Below are positions 8,201 to 16,345 of a DNA stretch of 33,710 bases, one piece after another (position 1 is the first letter of the stretch; each line of letters starts with the position of its first letter). The DNA comes from Alphaproteobacteria bacterium UBA6062. GTDB taxonomy: Bacteria > Pseudomonadota > Alphaproteobacteria > Sneathiellales > Sneathiellaceae. The stretch spans positions 1 to 33,710 of the forward strand of contig DIYE01000267.1 of NCBI GenBank assembly GCA_002428885.1. Reading direction: 5' to 3'. Position numbers and translations under genes: made by a program. The notes under the pieces were generated by a model. That model was not told the DNA's origin and did no database searches. It saw only the letters and a list, made by a program, of their open reading frames with translations.

Positions 8201-10465
8201 ATGACAAAAAAATCATCGGACACCAGCGACACGGCGGCGGAATCGACTGCCAATCTTGAGATTGCGACAGAGACAGCCAGGGGAGGCGACACCTCATCGG
8301 GAAGTGATTGGGATGTTCGGCTTTCCGATATTTCCCGGTCGGATCACGATCCGCTTCTCGGTTGCCTGGTGGCATTGACAAAGGTCTTTGAAGATCCGCG
8401 TACGCCGGATGCTCTTATCTACGGGTTACCTCTGGAAGAGAACCGATTGACACCACAGCTTTTTATGCGAGCCGCACAACGGGTCGGATTGAGCGCCCGG
8501 ATGACAAACCGCAAGCTGGCAAAAATACCCGATGTTGTCCTTCCTTCTGTCCTACTGCTGAAAGAAAGGCGCGCCTGTGTGCTTCTGGAAATCAAAGGGA
8601 ACCAGGCTGATGTTATTTTCCCTGAATCAGGTGAAGGCACTCAAACCATCGTCCTTGCGGAACTGGAAGACCTCTATGCCGGCTATGCGATTTTTATCAG
8701 GCCAAATTTCAAATTCCGGGTAGAGCGGGATGAAAAGCTGGAAGAGCGGAAGGGCTCCTGGTTTTGGGGAACCATGTGGCAATTCTGGCCAACCTACGTA
8801 CAAGTCATGCTAGCCGCCATGTTAATCAACAGTTTTGCGATCGCCAGTCCGCTTTTTATCATGAACGTTTATGACAGGGTTGTGCCCAATAAAGCCATTG
8901 AGACCCTTTGGGTCCTGGCATTGGGGGTTGTCACGGTTATCGGATTTGATCTGGTCCTTAAATCTTTGCGTTCCTATTTTGTAGATAATGCCGGAAAACG
9001 GGCGGATGTTCTTCTGTCTAGCCGTATTTTCGAACAGGTTCTTAACATTCAGGTAAAGGCAAGACCGGCGTCGGCTGGCGCCTTTGCCAATCATCTGCGG
9101 GAATTTGAAACACTTCGAGATTTCTTCACGTCCGCGACGGTCACAGCCCTGGTCGATTTGCCGTTTCTTGGAATTTTCCTCCTGATTATCTACATGATCG
9201 GCGGACCGATTGTCATTGTCCCGGCTGTTGCGATACCGGTGGTTATTCTGATCGGGCTTTTCCTGCAGTGGCCTATGCGCCGCTCTGTTGCGAAAAACAC
9301 GGAAGAAAGCTCCCAGAAGCACGGCGTCATTATCGAAACGATTTCCGCTCTTGATACCGTCAAGAGCCTAGGTGTCGAAGGACATATGCAAAAGGAATGG
9401 GAACGCTTTGTCGGTCAAACGGCGGAAACCAGCGTCAACTCCCGCTTTTTTGCCGGCCTTGGAATCAACCTGTCGGCTGCGGCCATGCAGCTTGTAACGG
9501 TTTTTGTGGTCATTTACGGCGTGACGGAAATGACCAAACCTGATTCAACCATGACCGTCGGTGCCCTGATTGCATCAACAATCCTGACAGGCCGTACAAT
9601 GGCACCACTGGGTCAGATTGCAGCCTTGCTCACACGATTGAACCAGGCCATGGTCGCCCTTAAAGGGTTGAACGAAATCATGCGTTTGCCGGTCGAGCGA
9701 TCCTCCGATAAACGGCAACTCAGCCGCCCCAACATTTCCGGTGACGTGGAGTTCAAGGATGTCACCTTCAAATATCCGGGAACGGATTTACCGGCCCTGT
9801 CAGACGTATCGTTCAAAATCAATGCCGGGGAAAAAGTCGCCATTATTGGGCCGGTAGGTTCCGGTAAAACAACGATTTCCAGACTTCTGATCAATCTCTA
9901 TGAACCGGATGAAGGGGCCGTTCTGGTAGATGGAACCGATATTCGGCAAATTGATCCCTCCGACATTCGCCGCTCCATCGGCAGTGTCATGCAGGATATC
10001 ACTCTGTTCCACGGAACGGTTCGCCATAATATCACCATGGGGCACCCCCAGGCTGATGACGAAATGATTCTAAGTGCATCAAAAATGGCGGGCGTGCACG
10101 AATTTATCAGCCGTCATCCGCACGGCTATGATTTGCACGTGGGCGAAAAAGGAGCCACACTATCCGGTGGTCAACGGCAGTCTCTCGGTATTGCCAGGGC
10201 CCTGCTGCCCAATCCGCCGGTCCTGATGTTTGACGAACCGACCAGTTCTATGGATCTCAATTCGGAACGAAAGTTCATTACGCGCCTTAAACAATATTCC
10301 GAAGACAAAACGCTGATTCTGGTGACGCACCGGACATCCCTCTTTTCCCTGGTTGATCGGATCATCGTTCTTGGCAACGGAAAAATTGTGGCCGACGGTC
10401 CGAGAGATGAAGTTCTCAAAGTAGGGCAACGGTCAGGCCGCAAAACCGCCCGTAAAGCAAGCTGA
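8201..10465 (+). CDS. Type I secretion ABC transporter, permease/ATPase with C39-like domain (LssB/LapB family)
   Basis: A 754-residue inner-membrane exporter. After a disordered acidic N-terminus there is a C39-peptidase-like domain (about 46-168). It lacks the catalytic Cys-Gly motif (it reads PLLGCLVAL), as in exporters that recognise substrates without cutting them. The transmembrane domain is about 198-480. The ATPase has Walker A GPVGSGKT (550-557), Q-loop MQD, signature LSGGQRQ (654-660), Walker B VLMFDEP (674-680) and H-loop His710. The first possible start is a TTG at 8192; I chose ATG 8201. It leads an operon with the adaptor, a LapG-like protein and an HD-GYP protein. The family exports large RTX adhesins; the substrate here is not in view. 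Confidence 0.93.
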   Translation: MTKKSSDTSDTAAESTANLEIATETARGGDTSSGSDWDVRLSDISRSDHDPLLGCLVALTKVFEDPRTPDALIYGLPLEENRLTPQLFMRAAQRVGLSARMTNRKLAKIPDVVLPSVLLLKERRACVLLEIKGNQADVIFPESGEGTQTIVLAELEDLYAGYAIFIRPNFKFRVERDEKLEERKGSWFWGTMWQFWPTYVQVMLAAMLINSFAIASPLFIMNVYDRVVPNKAIETLWVLALGVVTVIGFDLVLKSLRSYFVDNAGKRADVLLSSRIFEQVLNIQVKARPASAGAFANHLREFETLRDFFTSATVTALVDLPFLGIFLLIIYMIGGPIVIVPAVAIPVVILIGLFLQWPMRRSVAKNTEESSQKHGVIIETISALDTVKSLGVEGHMQKEWERFVGQTAETSVNSRFFAGLGINLSAAAMQLVTVFVVIYGVTEMTKPDSTMTVGALIASTILTGRTMAPLGQIAALLTRLNQAMVALKGLNEIMRLPVERSSDKRQLSRPNISGDVEFKDVTFKYPGTDLPALSDVSFKINAGEKVAIIGPVGSGKTTISRLLINLYEPDEGAVLVDGTDIRQIDPSDIRRSIGSVMQDITLFHGTVRHNITMGHPQADDEMILSASKMAGVHEFISRHPHGYDLHVGEKGATLSGGQRQSLGIARALLPNPPVLMFDEPTSSMDLNSERKFITRLKQYSEDKTLILVTHRTSLFSLVDRIIVLGNGKIVADGPRDEVLKVGQRSGRKTARKAS

Positions 10466-10508
10466 GCAACCCGCAACCTGAGTGAATGAAAGACATATAG
10501 GTTTACAC

Positions 10509-11837
10509 ATGTCCAACAAGATTGAATGGAGTGATTCCGACTTTGCCTCAGATGTTGTGGCGGCCAAAATGCAAGGACCGAACCCCAAGTCCATGCTGCT
10601 TTTGTTTGGAATTTTCACTTTCTTCGTTGCTGCTTATCTATGGGCGGACAACGCCATCCTGGATGAGGTGACGCGAGGAGACGGAAAGGTTATCCCGTCC
10701 AGCCAGGTCCAGGTTATCCAGAATCTCGAAGGCGGCATTCTGAAAGAACTGCTGGTACGTGAAGGCGAAGTTGTCGAGGAAGGCCAGATTCTCCTGCGGA
10801 TTGATGATACCGGCTTTGCTGCCCGCTTTGGAGAGATCGAATCCAATTATCTGAACCTGATGGGACGGGTTGCCCGCCTGAAGGCGGAATCAGAAGGATC
10901 GGCCATTGAATTCCCACCGGAGCTGATGGCGGAAGCACCGGGCATTCCAGTCCGGGAACGCAATCTGTTCAATGCAAGACAGGCAGAACTGCAGTCCCAA
11001 ATCTCTATTCTGCGGCAACAGGCCCAGCAGCGAAAACAGGAAGTTGCGGAAATCAATGGTCGGTTAAAGCAGCTCAAGGAAAGCATTGCTCTGGTTAATG
11101 AAGAACTGGCTATTACCGAACCGCTTGCCAAAAAAGGGATTGTGCCAAAAGTCCAGCTTCTTCAGCTCAAACGCCAGGTCAACGATCTTAAAGGGCAGAT
11201 TTCGGCTTCCAGACTTGCTTTGCCAAGAGCCAAAGGCGCCGTCAAGGAAGCCAATCAGCGTATTGAAGAAAAAATCCTGAACTTCCGGAGCCTGGCCTCC
11301 CAGGAGCTTAGCGTCTCCCGCGCCGAGTTTGAAGGCATCAGGCAGACAATCCTTGCCGCAAAGGACAGGGTGACCAGAACAGATGTTCGCTCCCCGCTCA
11401 AAGGTGAAGTGAAGGAACTTAAAATCCAGACCATCGGTGGTGTTGTTAAGCCTGGACAAGACATCGTGGAAATCGTTCCTATCGAAGACAATCTACTGGT
11501 CGAAGCACGGATCCGACCTTCCGATATCGCCTTTTTGCGTCCGGGACAAGAAGCGACAGTGAAAATAACAGCCTATGACTTTTCCATTTATGGAGGGCTT
11601 GCTGCGGAGTTGGAAAGAATCAGCCCGGACACAATCGTTGATGAGCAGTCCGGCGAGACTTTCTACAAGATCATCGTCAGAACCCAGGAAAATTCGCTGA
11701 AACGCGGAAGCCAGGTCTATCCGATCAAACCGGGTATGATTGCATCTGTTGATACTCTGACCGGCCATAAATCAGTTCTGGATTACATTCTGAAACCGAT
11801 CCTGAAGACCAAAAACACGGCACTGAGAGAACGGTAA
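10509..11837 (+). CDS. HlyD-family type I secretion membrane-fusion protein (LapC-like)
   Basis: A 442-residue periplasmic adaptor linking the ABC exporter to the TolC-like channel. It has one N-terminal transmembrane helix (about 28-46). A lipoyl-like half follows, with TRGDGKVIPSSQVQVIQNLEGGILKELLVREGE. A long coiled-coil region (about 140-280) comes next, then the second lipoyl half (RTDVRSPLKGEVKELKI) and a C-terminal beta domain with YKIIVRT and PGMIASVDTLTG. A GTG at 10482 is possible upstream, but ATG 10509 is the better start. It follows the exporter by 43 bases, and its TAA overlaps the next ATG by one base (TAATG), which shows translational coupling with the LapG-like gene. Confidence 0.93.
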   Translation: MSNKIEWSDSDFASDVVAAKMQGPNPKSMLLLFGIFTFFVAAYLWADNAILDEVTRGDGKVIPSSQVQVIQNLEGGILKELLVREGEVVEEGQILLRIDDTGFAARFGEIESNYLNLMGRVARLKAESEGSAIEFPPELMAEAPGIPVRERNLFNARQAELQSQISILRQQAQQRKQEVAEINGRLKQLKESIALVNEELAITEPLAKKGIVPKVQLLQLKRQVNDLKGQISASRLALPRAKGAVKEANQRIEEKILNFRSLASQELSVSRAEFEGIRQTILAAKDRVTRTDVRSPLKGEVKELKIQTIGGVVKPGQDIVEIVPIEDNLLVEARIRPSDIAFLRPGQEATVKITAYDFSIYGGLAAELERISPDTIVDEQSGETFYKIIVRTQENSLKRGSQVYPIKPGMIASVDTLTGHKSVLDYILKPILKTKNTALRER

Positions 11838-12544
11838 TGACCAGAAAACTCTTTCTTGCATCATCTGCTCTGGTCGCTGCCGTCCTATCGGCTGCTGGCG
11901 TGAACGCAGTTGAAAAGCAGGCAAACGATACGAATGGATTGTTTAACACCATCGAAATCGCCTCAAACAACCTGAAAGCACTGCCCCAATGGACGCATGT
12001 CATCGACAGTTTTCCCGATGTGAAAAAAAATGCGGCACGCTGTGACGCAGACATTCAGAACTGCAAATCCCAGCAAATGACCCTTTGGCGGGCAAAGATT
12101 CAGGAACTGGAGCTGTCAACGCCCATGGCGCAAATCCGGGAAATCAACCAGTTTATTAATAAATGGCGCCGGGCATCGGACAGTGAGAACTACCAAAAGC
12201 AGGATTACTGGGCCAGCCCCCTGGAATTTATCACCAATGGCGGAGACTCAGAGGATTTTGCCATTATGAAATATGTCAGCCTGAAAGAGCTGGGTATTTC
12301 ACCTTCAAAAATGCGCATTGTTGTAACCAACGATGTCCTCAGGGGCGTCACCCATGCTTTTCTAAGTGTGGAGGAAGGCAAGAACCGGTTCGTTTTGGAT
12401 TCCCAGAACGACACTGTCCTGAAGGAAGATCTCGTTAATTATTATATTCCATTCTATTCGGTGAATGAAAAAACCCGATGGGCTCATGTTCCGAATCAAG
12501 CCGCTACGGTGAATACGGCAGCGGGGGTAGAGAAAAATGACTGA
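11837..12544 (+). CDS. LapG-like BTLCP family protein with catalytic Cys replaced by Ser
   Basis: A 235-residue exported protein with a signal peptide (about 1-24) and the same fold as the LapG-like protease at 5317. The active-site motif reads GGDSEDFAI, so the nucleophile position is S138 (codon TCA) instead of Cys. H173 (VTHAFLSV) and D188 (FVLDSQND) are kept. The C-terminal Y(S)VNE-x-W motif is shared with the intact paralogue. A Ser here most likely abolishes cysteine-protease activity while keeping the fold. It is coupled at both ends: the upstream adaptor stop overlaps its ATG, and its stop overlaps the downstream HD-GYP start by 8 bases. A pseudoprotease that competes for the receptor or substrate is my inference; weak serine-protease activity is the alternative. 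Confidence 0.88.
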   Translation: MTRKLFLASSALVAAVLSAAGVNAVEKQANDTNGLFNTIEIASNNLKALPQWTHVIDSFPDVKKNAARCDADIQNCKSQQMTLWRAKIQELELSTPMAQIREINQFINKWRRASDSENYQKQDYWASPLEFITNGGDSEDFAIMKYVSLKELGISPSKMRIVVTNDVLRGVTHAFLSVEEGKNRFVLDSQNDTVLKEDLVNYYIPFYSVNEKTRWAHVPNQAATVNTAAGVEKND

Positions 12545-14591
12545 AACCATGGCAAGCCTTGAGCTCAACAAATATATGTCTGATGACGTGCCGGAAGAAA
12601 AATCGGTCTCCAGCAAACGTCCCCTGCAATTGGGTGGGGCTCTCGCCGTCTGCCTGCTGGTGGTCTGTTATCTCATATCGGATTTCGTTATCACGGAGCG
12701 TAAAGCAGAAATTCTCGAGGATCTGAAAGCACGTCAGCAGATTACCGTAGACGGTAAGACAGAAATACTGCGCACCTGGCTGGATGAAACCGGTCAGCGG
12801 GCCAATCAGATTGCCAACAACCCGCTTTTCCGTTTGTTTGCAGCGGAAGTCAATCATTCAGGTGGAGCGGATCTGCCGCGTGCTCTTGCAAATCAGCTCC
12901 CCTATATGCAGAACGCCATTACGAGCTTTGTTCAGCAAAATGAAGTGGTGGCCGCTTATGTTGTCGGCGAAGATGGCCGCGCGTATCTTGCCTCCAACGG
13001 CGCCCCGGCCCTAACGGATCAGCAGCGGGAGCAGGCCACGGGGCATTATAGCAAAAAAGAGATCGGCGTTTCCTCCCTCAGGGTGAACGGCACGGATCTC
13101 ATCCTCGATTTTTTAGTTCCTGTCTTTTCAGCCCAATCCGGTCCTAAAAACGATGGAAGCGACGTTGTCGGCACCCTGGTTATGACGGTTTCGGCATCAA
13201 ATGAGCTCTCTGAAATCCTCGAGCCTTCCAGGCTGTCCGGTGACGGCGAGCAAAGCCATCTTTATCAGCTGACCGATGGCCGATATTACAGAGTGACCCC
13301 GGATAAAGTCCCGTATCTCTCAGCAGACGGAGCCGGTTTTTCCAAAGGTGAGCTCACAGATTTCGCCCTGAAAAACCTGACCGGTCAGATTGATCCCTAT
13401 TATGCTGTTGGAAAGGACGTGGAAGGAACATCCCTTGCCCTGCTGCAAAGCGAAACGGAAACATCCGCGCTTCAATCTCTGACCGATTACACATATGTCG
13501 TTTTTGGTCTGGCCGGCAGCTTCTTTGTCGTCGTCATCAGCATCTTTTTTGGCATCATGTTCAGCATGCGAAGTGCCAGCGCAAAAGCCATGGCAGATCA
13601 GTATCGGGACCTGGCTCATCAGATCAATGCTCAGAGGCGTTTGCTTGGCAGCATCAATAACACCATTGAAGAGTTCATTGGCCTCACCGATGCGGCAGGC
13701 AGGTATGTCTATGCCAACCCGGCATTGGCTCATTTTGTGAATTTTCCCGTTCAGTCCGTTCCCGGGAAGACGGAAAGGGATCTGTTCGGAGATCAGGCTG
13801 CCAGAAAACTGAACGACATGAATCAGCAGGTTATCGACACCCGGCAATCTACGAATACCATGCTGGAACTGGAAATCGGCGGAAAAAACCGGATTATCCG
13901 GGTCGAAAAATCACGCCTGCTGGATGATGAAGGTCAGTTTATGGGCATCGTCACCGTTGCCGGCGATATTACGGATTTCATCATGCATCAGCGTCAGAAG
14001 GAAGAGCTTGGTCGCAAGACGATCTCTATCCTGGTGCATATGATGGAGGATAATGATCCCTATCTCGCCGGTCATTCTGCTCACATGAATACACTATCCG
14101 ACGGCATTGCCAGAATTATGGATTTACCGGAAAACAAAAAGCAGACGATCCTGACAGGCGCCAATCTGTCCCAGATCGGAAAAATCTCAATTCCGTCCGA
14201 AATCCGGACAAAAGAAAGCCGTCTCACCAAAAAGGAGATGGAAATCATGAAAGGACATGTCGGCAAGGCAGACACACTCCTCAATGATATGGAAATCGAC
14301 GGTTCGGTGATCACGGCAGTAACGCAGATGTATGAGCGCCAGGATGGGTCCGGATACCCGAATGCCCTGACAGGCAATGATATTGACCTGTCAGCACGCA
14401 TTCTCGGTATTACAGATATTCTGGTAGCCCGTGTTTCGCCGCGATCTTACCGCAAAGCCATCAGCGTGGAAGAAGCAATGGAGGTTTTCCGCAGCAATCC
14501 TGAGAAATATGACCAGGATGTAGTGGTTGCCCTGGATACTTTCCTGACCACGCCGGACGGAGAAGCTTTTAAGGAAAGTCTGGAAAAATAA
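12537..14591 (+). CDS. Membrane sensor with periplasmic domain, PAS and degenerate HD-GYP domain (copy 2)
   Basis: A 684-residue inner-membrane protein. TM1 is about 31-52, the periplasmic region about 53-318, TM2 about 319-343, PAS about 365-482, and the HD-GYP fold about 490-670. The HD pair reads SQ (ANLSQIGK, 545-546) and HHE reads MYE (598-600). DGSGYP is kept, as are H513 (GHS), H574 (MKGH) and D627. It is less decayed than the copy at 2986, but the missing ligands make hydrolysis of c-di-GMP unlikely. It may bind c-di-GMP or act as a signalling scaffold. It is the last gene of the exporter-adaptor-LapG-like operon and overlaps the LapG-like gene by 8 bases, which argues for a physical or regulatory partnership. 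Confidence 0.87.
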   Translation: MTETMASLELNKYMSDDVPEEKSVSSKRPLQLGGALAVCLLVVCYLISDFVITERKAEILEDLKARQQITVDGKTEILRTWLDETGQRANQIANNPLFRLFAAEVNHSGGADLPRALANQLPYMQNAITSFVQQNEVVAAYVVGEDGRAYLASNGAPALTDQQREQATGHYSKKEIGVSSLRVNGTDLILDFLVPVFSAQSGPKNDGSDVVGTLVMTVSASNELSEILEPSRLSGDGEQSHLYQLTDGRYYRVTPDKVPYLSADGAGFSKGELTDFALKNLTGQIDPYYAVGKDVEGTSLALLQSETETSALQSLTDYTYVVFGLAGSFFVVVISIFFGIMFSMRSASAKAMADQYRDLAHQINAQRRLLGSINNTIEEFIGLTDAAGRYVYANPALAHFVNFPVQSVPGKTERDLFGDQAARKLNDMNQQVIDTRQSTNTMLELEIGGKNRIIRVEKSRLLDDEGQFMGIVTVAGDITDFIMHQRQKEELGRKTISILVHMMEDNDPYLAGHSAHMNTLSDGIARIMDLPENKKQTILTGANLSQIGKISIPSEIRTKESRLTKKEMEIMKGHVGKADTLLNDMEIDGSVITAVTQMYERQDGSGYPNALTGNDIDLSARILGITDILVARVSPRSYRKAISVEEAMEVFRSNPEKYDQDVVVALDTFLTTPDGEAFKESLEK

Positions 14592-14599
14592 GAGTGCCG

Positions 14600-14621
14600 G
14601 GCGGATATCCTGATATCCGCC
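14600..14621. terminator. Hairpin between convergent genes
   Basis: GGCGGATATC and GATATCCGCC form a perfect inverted repeat with a 2-base centre. It lies between the stop of the HD-GYP gene (14591) and the stop of the converging small gene (14628). It has no strong T-run. Confidence 0.6.
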
Positions 14622-14627
14622 TCACTT

Positions 14628-14927
14628 TCAGGATTCGTCAGAAACAGTCATATCCTTGGATAGCAACTCTTCTGAAACAGGACCAAGATCCTCAGAACCG
14701 GTCACATCAACGGAAACGGTCAGGACACCGCCCTGCTGATCGTCTGTCCCGCTAAAGCGGATCGCGTCCGTCCCCTCGGTCGCAGCGATATTCAGAGCAT
14801 CAAATAAAGCATCCAGATCGACAAGCTCGTCCTCTACAGACGGAGTAGCCTCAGCTTCTCCTTCCGTCATCAACCCGGTTATGACATCATCAACTGACGC
14901 TGCCGTTTTATCGCCTGTGTTTGACAT
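14628..14927 (-). CDS. Small acidic protein of unknown function at the end of the secretion island
   Basis: I do not recognise a family for this 99-residue, strongly acidic protein. It has no signal peptide or membrane segment. The centre reads ELVDLDALFDAL then TDAIRFSG and GGVLTVSVDVTG. That order, an LDxxDLL-like helix followed by beta strands, loosely recalls the C-terminal secretion region of VCA0849-type T1SS substrates, but the resemblance is weak. The start is ATG 14927, with AGGACA upstream, preferred over a longer frame to 14969 that has no clear ribosome-binding site. It converges on the HD-GYP gene. It could be a small secreted substrate or a regulator, or it may be unrelated to the island. 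Confidence 0.6.
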   Translation of the reverse strand: MSNTGDKTAASVDDVITGLMTEGEAEATPSVEDELVDLDALFDALNIAATEGTDAIRFSGTDDQQGGVLTVSVDVTGSEDLGPVSEELLSKDMTVSDES

Positions 14928-15147
14928 TCTTTTTGTCCTGACTGCCCCAATGGAACAGCTAAATTTCAATTCATTCGCTTCGGCTAACTCCGGAGTTCAG
15001 AATTGATTAACCAATATAATGACAGAAAATACGGGGAAATGGCGCGCATTTCATCCCCCAAATGAGGGATTATTCAAAAATTAAGCGCGTTTTTTCATAA
15101 AATTTTTTGCTTTTATCGAATTGGGGACCCTCAATCCAGGGATGAGC

Positions 15148-15936
15148 CTACTTGACGGCGCTATAGAAACGGGAACTAGGCACAGCAATCCCGATAACCT
15201 TACCGTTGGATAGCTTCCCCGTTGCCGAATGAATACCAATCAGGGAATACCGATTGCCTTTCCGGTAGAAGATAGGAGAGCCGGAATCTCCCTGAGTCGC
15301 ATCACACTGGTGCAGATATACCGGTTTTTGCGATCCTGGCAGAAGGGTGTAACCGTCAATTCGACATGCCTTATGAACCGTCAGAACATGGGCATAATCC
15401 CGACTGTAACCGGCTTGTTCGACCTTACCGTTTTTGTTGACGTTTTTTATAAAGGCAGCTCCGCCTTTAGCTGAAACATTTACATATCCGAACGTTTTGC
15501 CGAGCGGCTTATCAAGTGTCAGAAGAGCCCAGTCTTTGTCTCGCATAAGCTGAACGCGCTTAAGATCCGGGAGCGTTTTATATGCCGTCCGAAAGGATAC
15601 TCCCTTGGCAACAGCTTTATACTGCCCCTTTTCATATCCTATGACAAAATGAAAGAAGCGGGCATCGGACCACCGGCCGGTTCTTTTGTTCCAAAAGCAA
15701 TGAGCGGCTGTCAGGACTTTATCATCTCCAACCAGCACTCCCGTGCAAAAGTTGCCATCCTTATTCAAGCGACCGATGGTTTTCCAGGGGTGACGGTTGA
15801 TATCAACCCGAACTCTGTCATCTTCACCTTTGATGCCGCTCGGCCTCATTCCCAAAGACATTTCAGCAGCCGTTACGGGAGACACCGAGAAAAGAAGTAC
15901 CGTTATCCGGAGGATAAATCCGACAGTTCTGGTCAA
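15148..15936 (-). CDS. Secreted trypsin-like serine protease (S1 family)
   Basis: A 262-residue secreted endopeptidase. The signal peptide covers about 1-24 (ending VTAA). The triad is complete: H79 in LTAAHC, D135 in DKDWALLTL and S218 in TQGDSGSPIF. Four cysteines, C64, C80, C191 and C211, could form disulfides. The start is a TTG at 15936 preceded by GGGGATAAAGAG. The first in-frame ATG would remove the signal peptide, so the TTG is needed for an exported product. It follows the lipoprotein gene by 28 bases on the same strand and is probably co-transcribed with it. Substrate specificity cannot be judged here. Confidence 0.9.
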   Translation of the reverse strand: MTRTVGFILRITVLLFSVSPVTAAEMSLGMRPSGIKGEDDRVRVDINRHPWKTIGRLNKDGNFCTGVLVGDDKVLTAAHCFWNKRTGRWSDARFFHFVIGYEKGQYKAVAKGVSFRTAYKTLPDLKRVQLMRDKDWALLTLDKPLGKTFGYVNVSAKGGAAFIKNVNKNGKVEQAGYSRDYAHVLTVHKACRIDGYTLLPGSQKPVYLHQCDATQGDSGSPIFYRKGNRYSLIGIHSATGKLSNGKVIGIAVPSSRFYSAVK

Positions 15937-15964
15937 CTCTTTATCCCCACGTTAGCAATAAGCG

Positions 15965-16222
15965 TTACAGGCACCCCATTCTCATTGCCATCGACCCGAC
16001 AACAGAAAAACACAGATCTCCTCCGCTTGCGGAGTAACGCCAGTGTTCCATAGCACCTTCGCGAACCACTGTATCAGCTTTGCCGATAGCGGCAACGATA
16101 TCCTCAGGGGTCGTTTTACTCGCGACTTTCGCCATTAATTCCTCTTTGGAAAATTCGTTACAGCCGGATGCCAGCAATGCAATACCGACCATGATAGAAA
16201 GAGAGAAATATCTGTTTTTCAT
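15965..16222 (-). CDS. Small lipoprotein, possibly SmpA/BamE-like fold
   Basis: An 85-residue predicted lipoprotein. The N-terminus MKNRYFSLSIMVGIALL leads into a lipobox LASGC with Cys21 as the lipidated residue. The rest contains the pattern TPEDIVAAIGKADTVVREG then MEHWRYSASGG. This resembles the small SmpA/OmlA/BamE-type domain in which a helix is followed by strands with a WRY motif. That match is weak, so I name no gene. ATG 16222 is chosen over an upstream frame start at 16234 because it begins the signal peptide. The next gene in the operon is a secreted serine protease, so the lipoprotein might assist it, which is inference. Confidence 0.75.
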   Translation of the reverse strand: MKNRYFSLSIMVGIALLASGCNEFSKEELMAKVASKTTPEDIVAAIGKADTVVREGAMEHWRYSASGGDLCFSVVGSMAMRMGCL

Positions 16223-16345
16223 GTCACGCTCCAATCTGATATTTGGGCTTCACAGTAGAAATGCTAAGGTCCCGACAGTAAACGACAGCCAGCCTATCGA
16301 TAGAATGTTGAAAGGATGTTAATCCGCATCCGGAAATGGTCACAA

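Noticed and set aside
8201..10465. Active C39 bacteriocin-processing peptidase domain in the exporter
   Set aside because: The domain lacks the catalytic Cys-Gly motif, so it is a non-proteolytic C39-like domain, normal for LapB/LssB exporters.
14986..14997. 12-bp palindrome AACTCCGGAGTT upstream of the small acidic gene
   Set aside because: Short, no context supporting a known regulator, and expected by chance at this length often enough in a genome.
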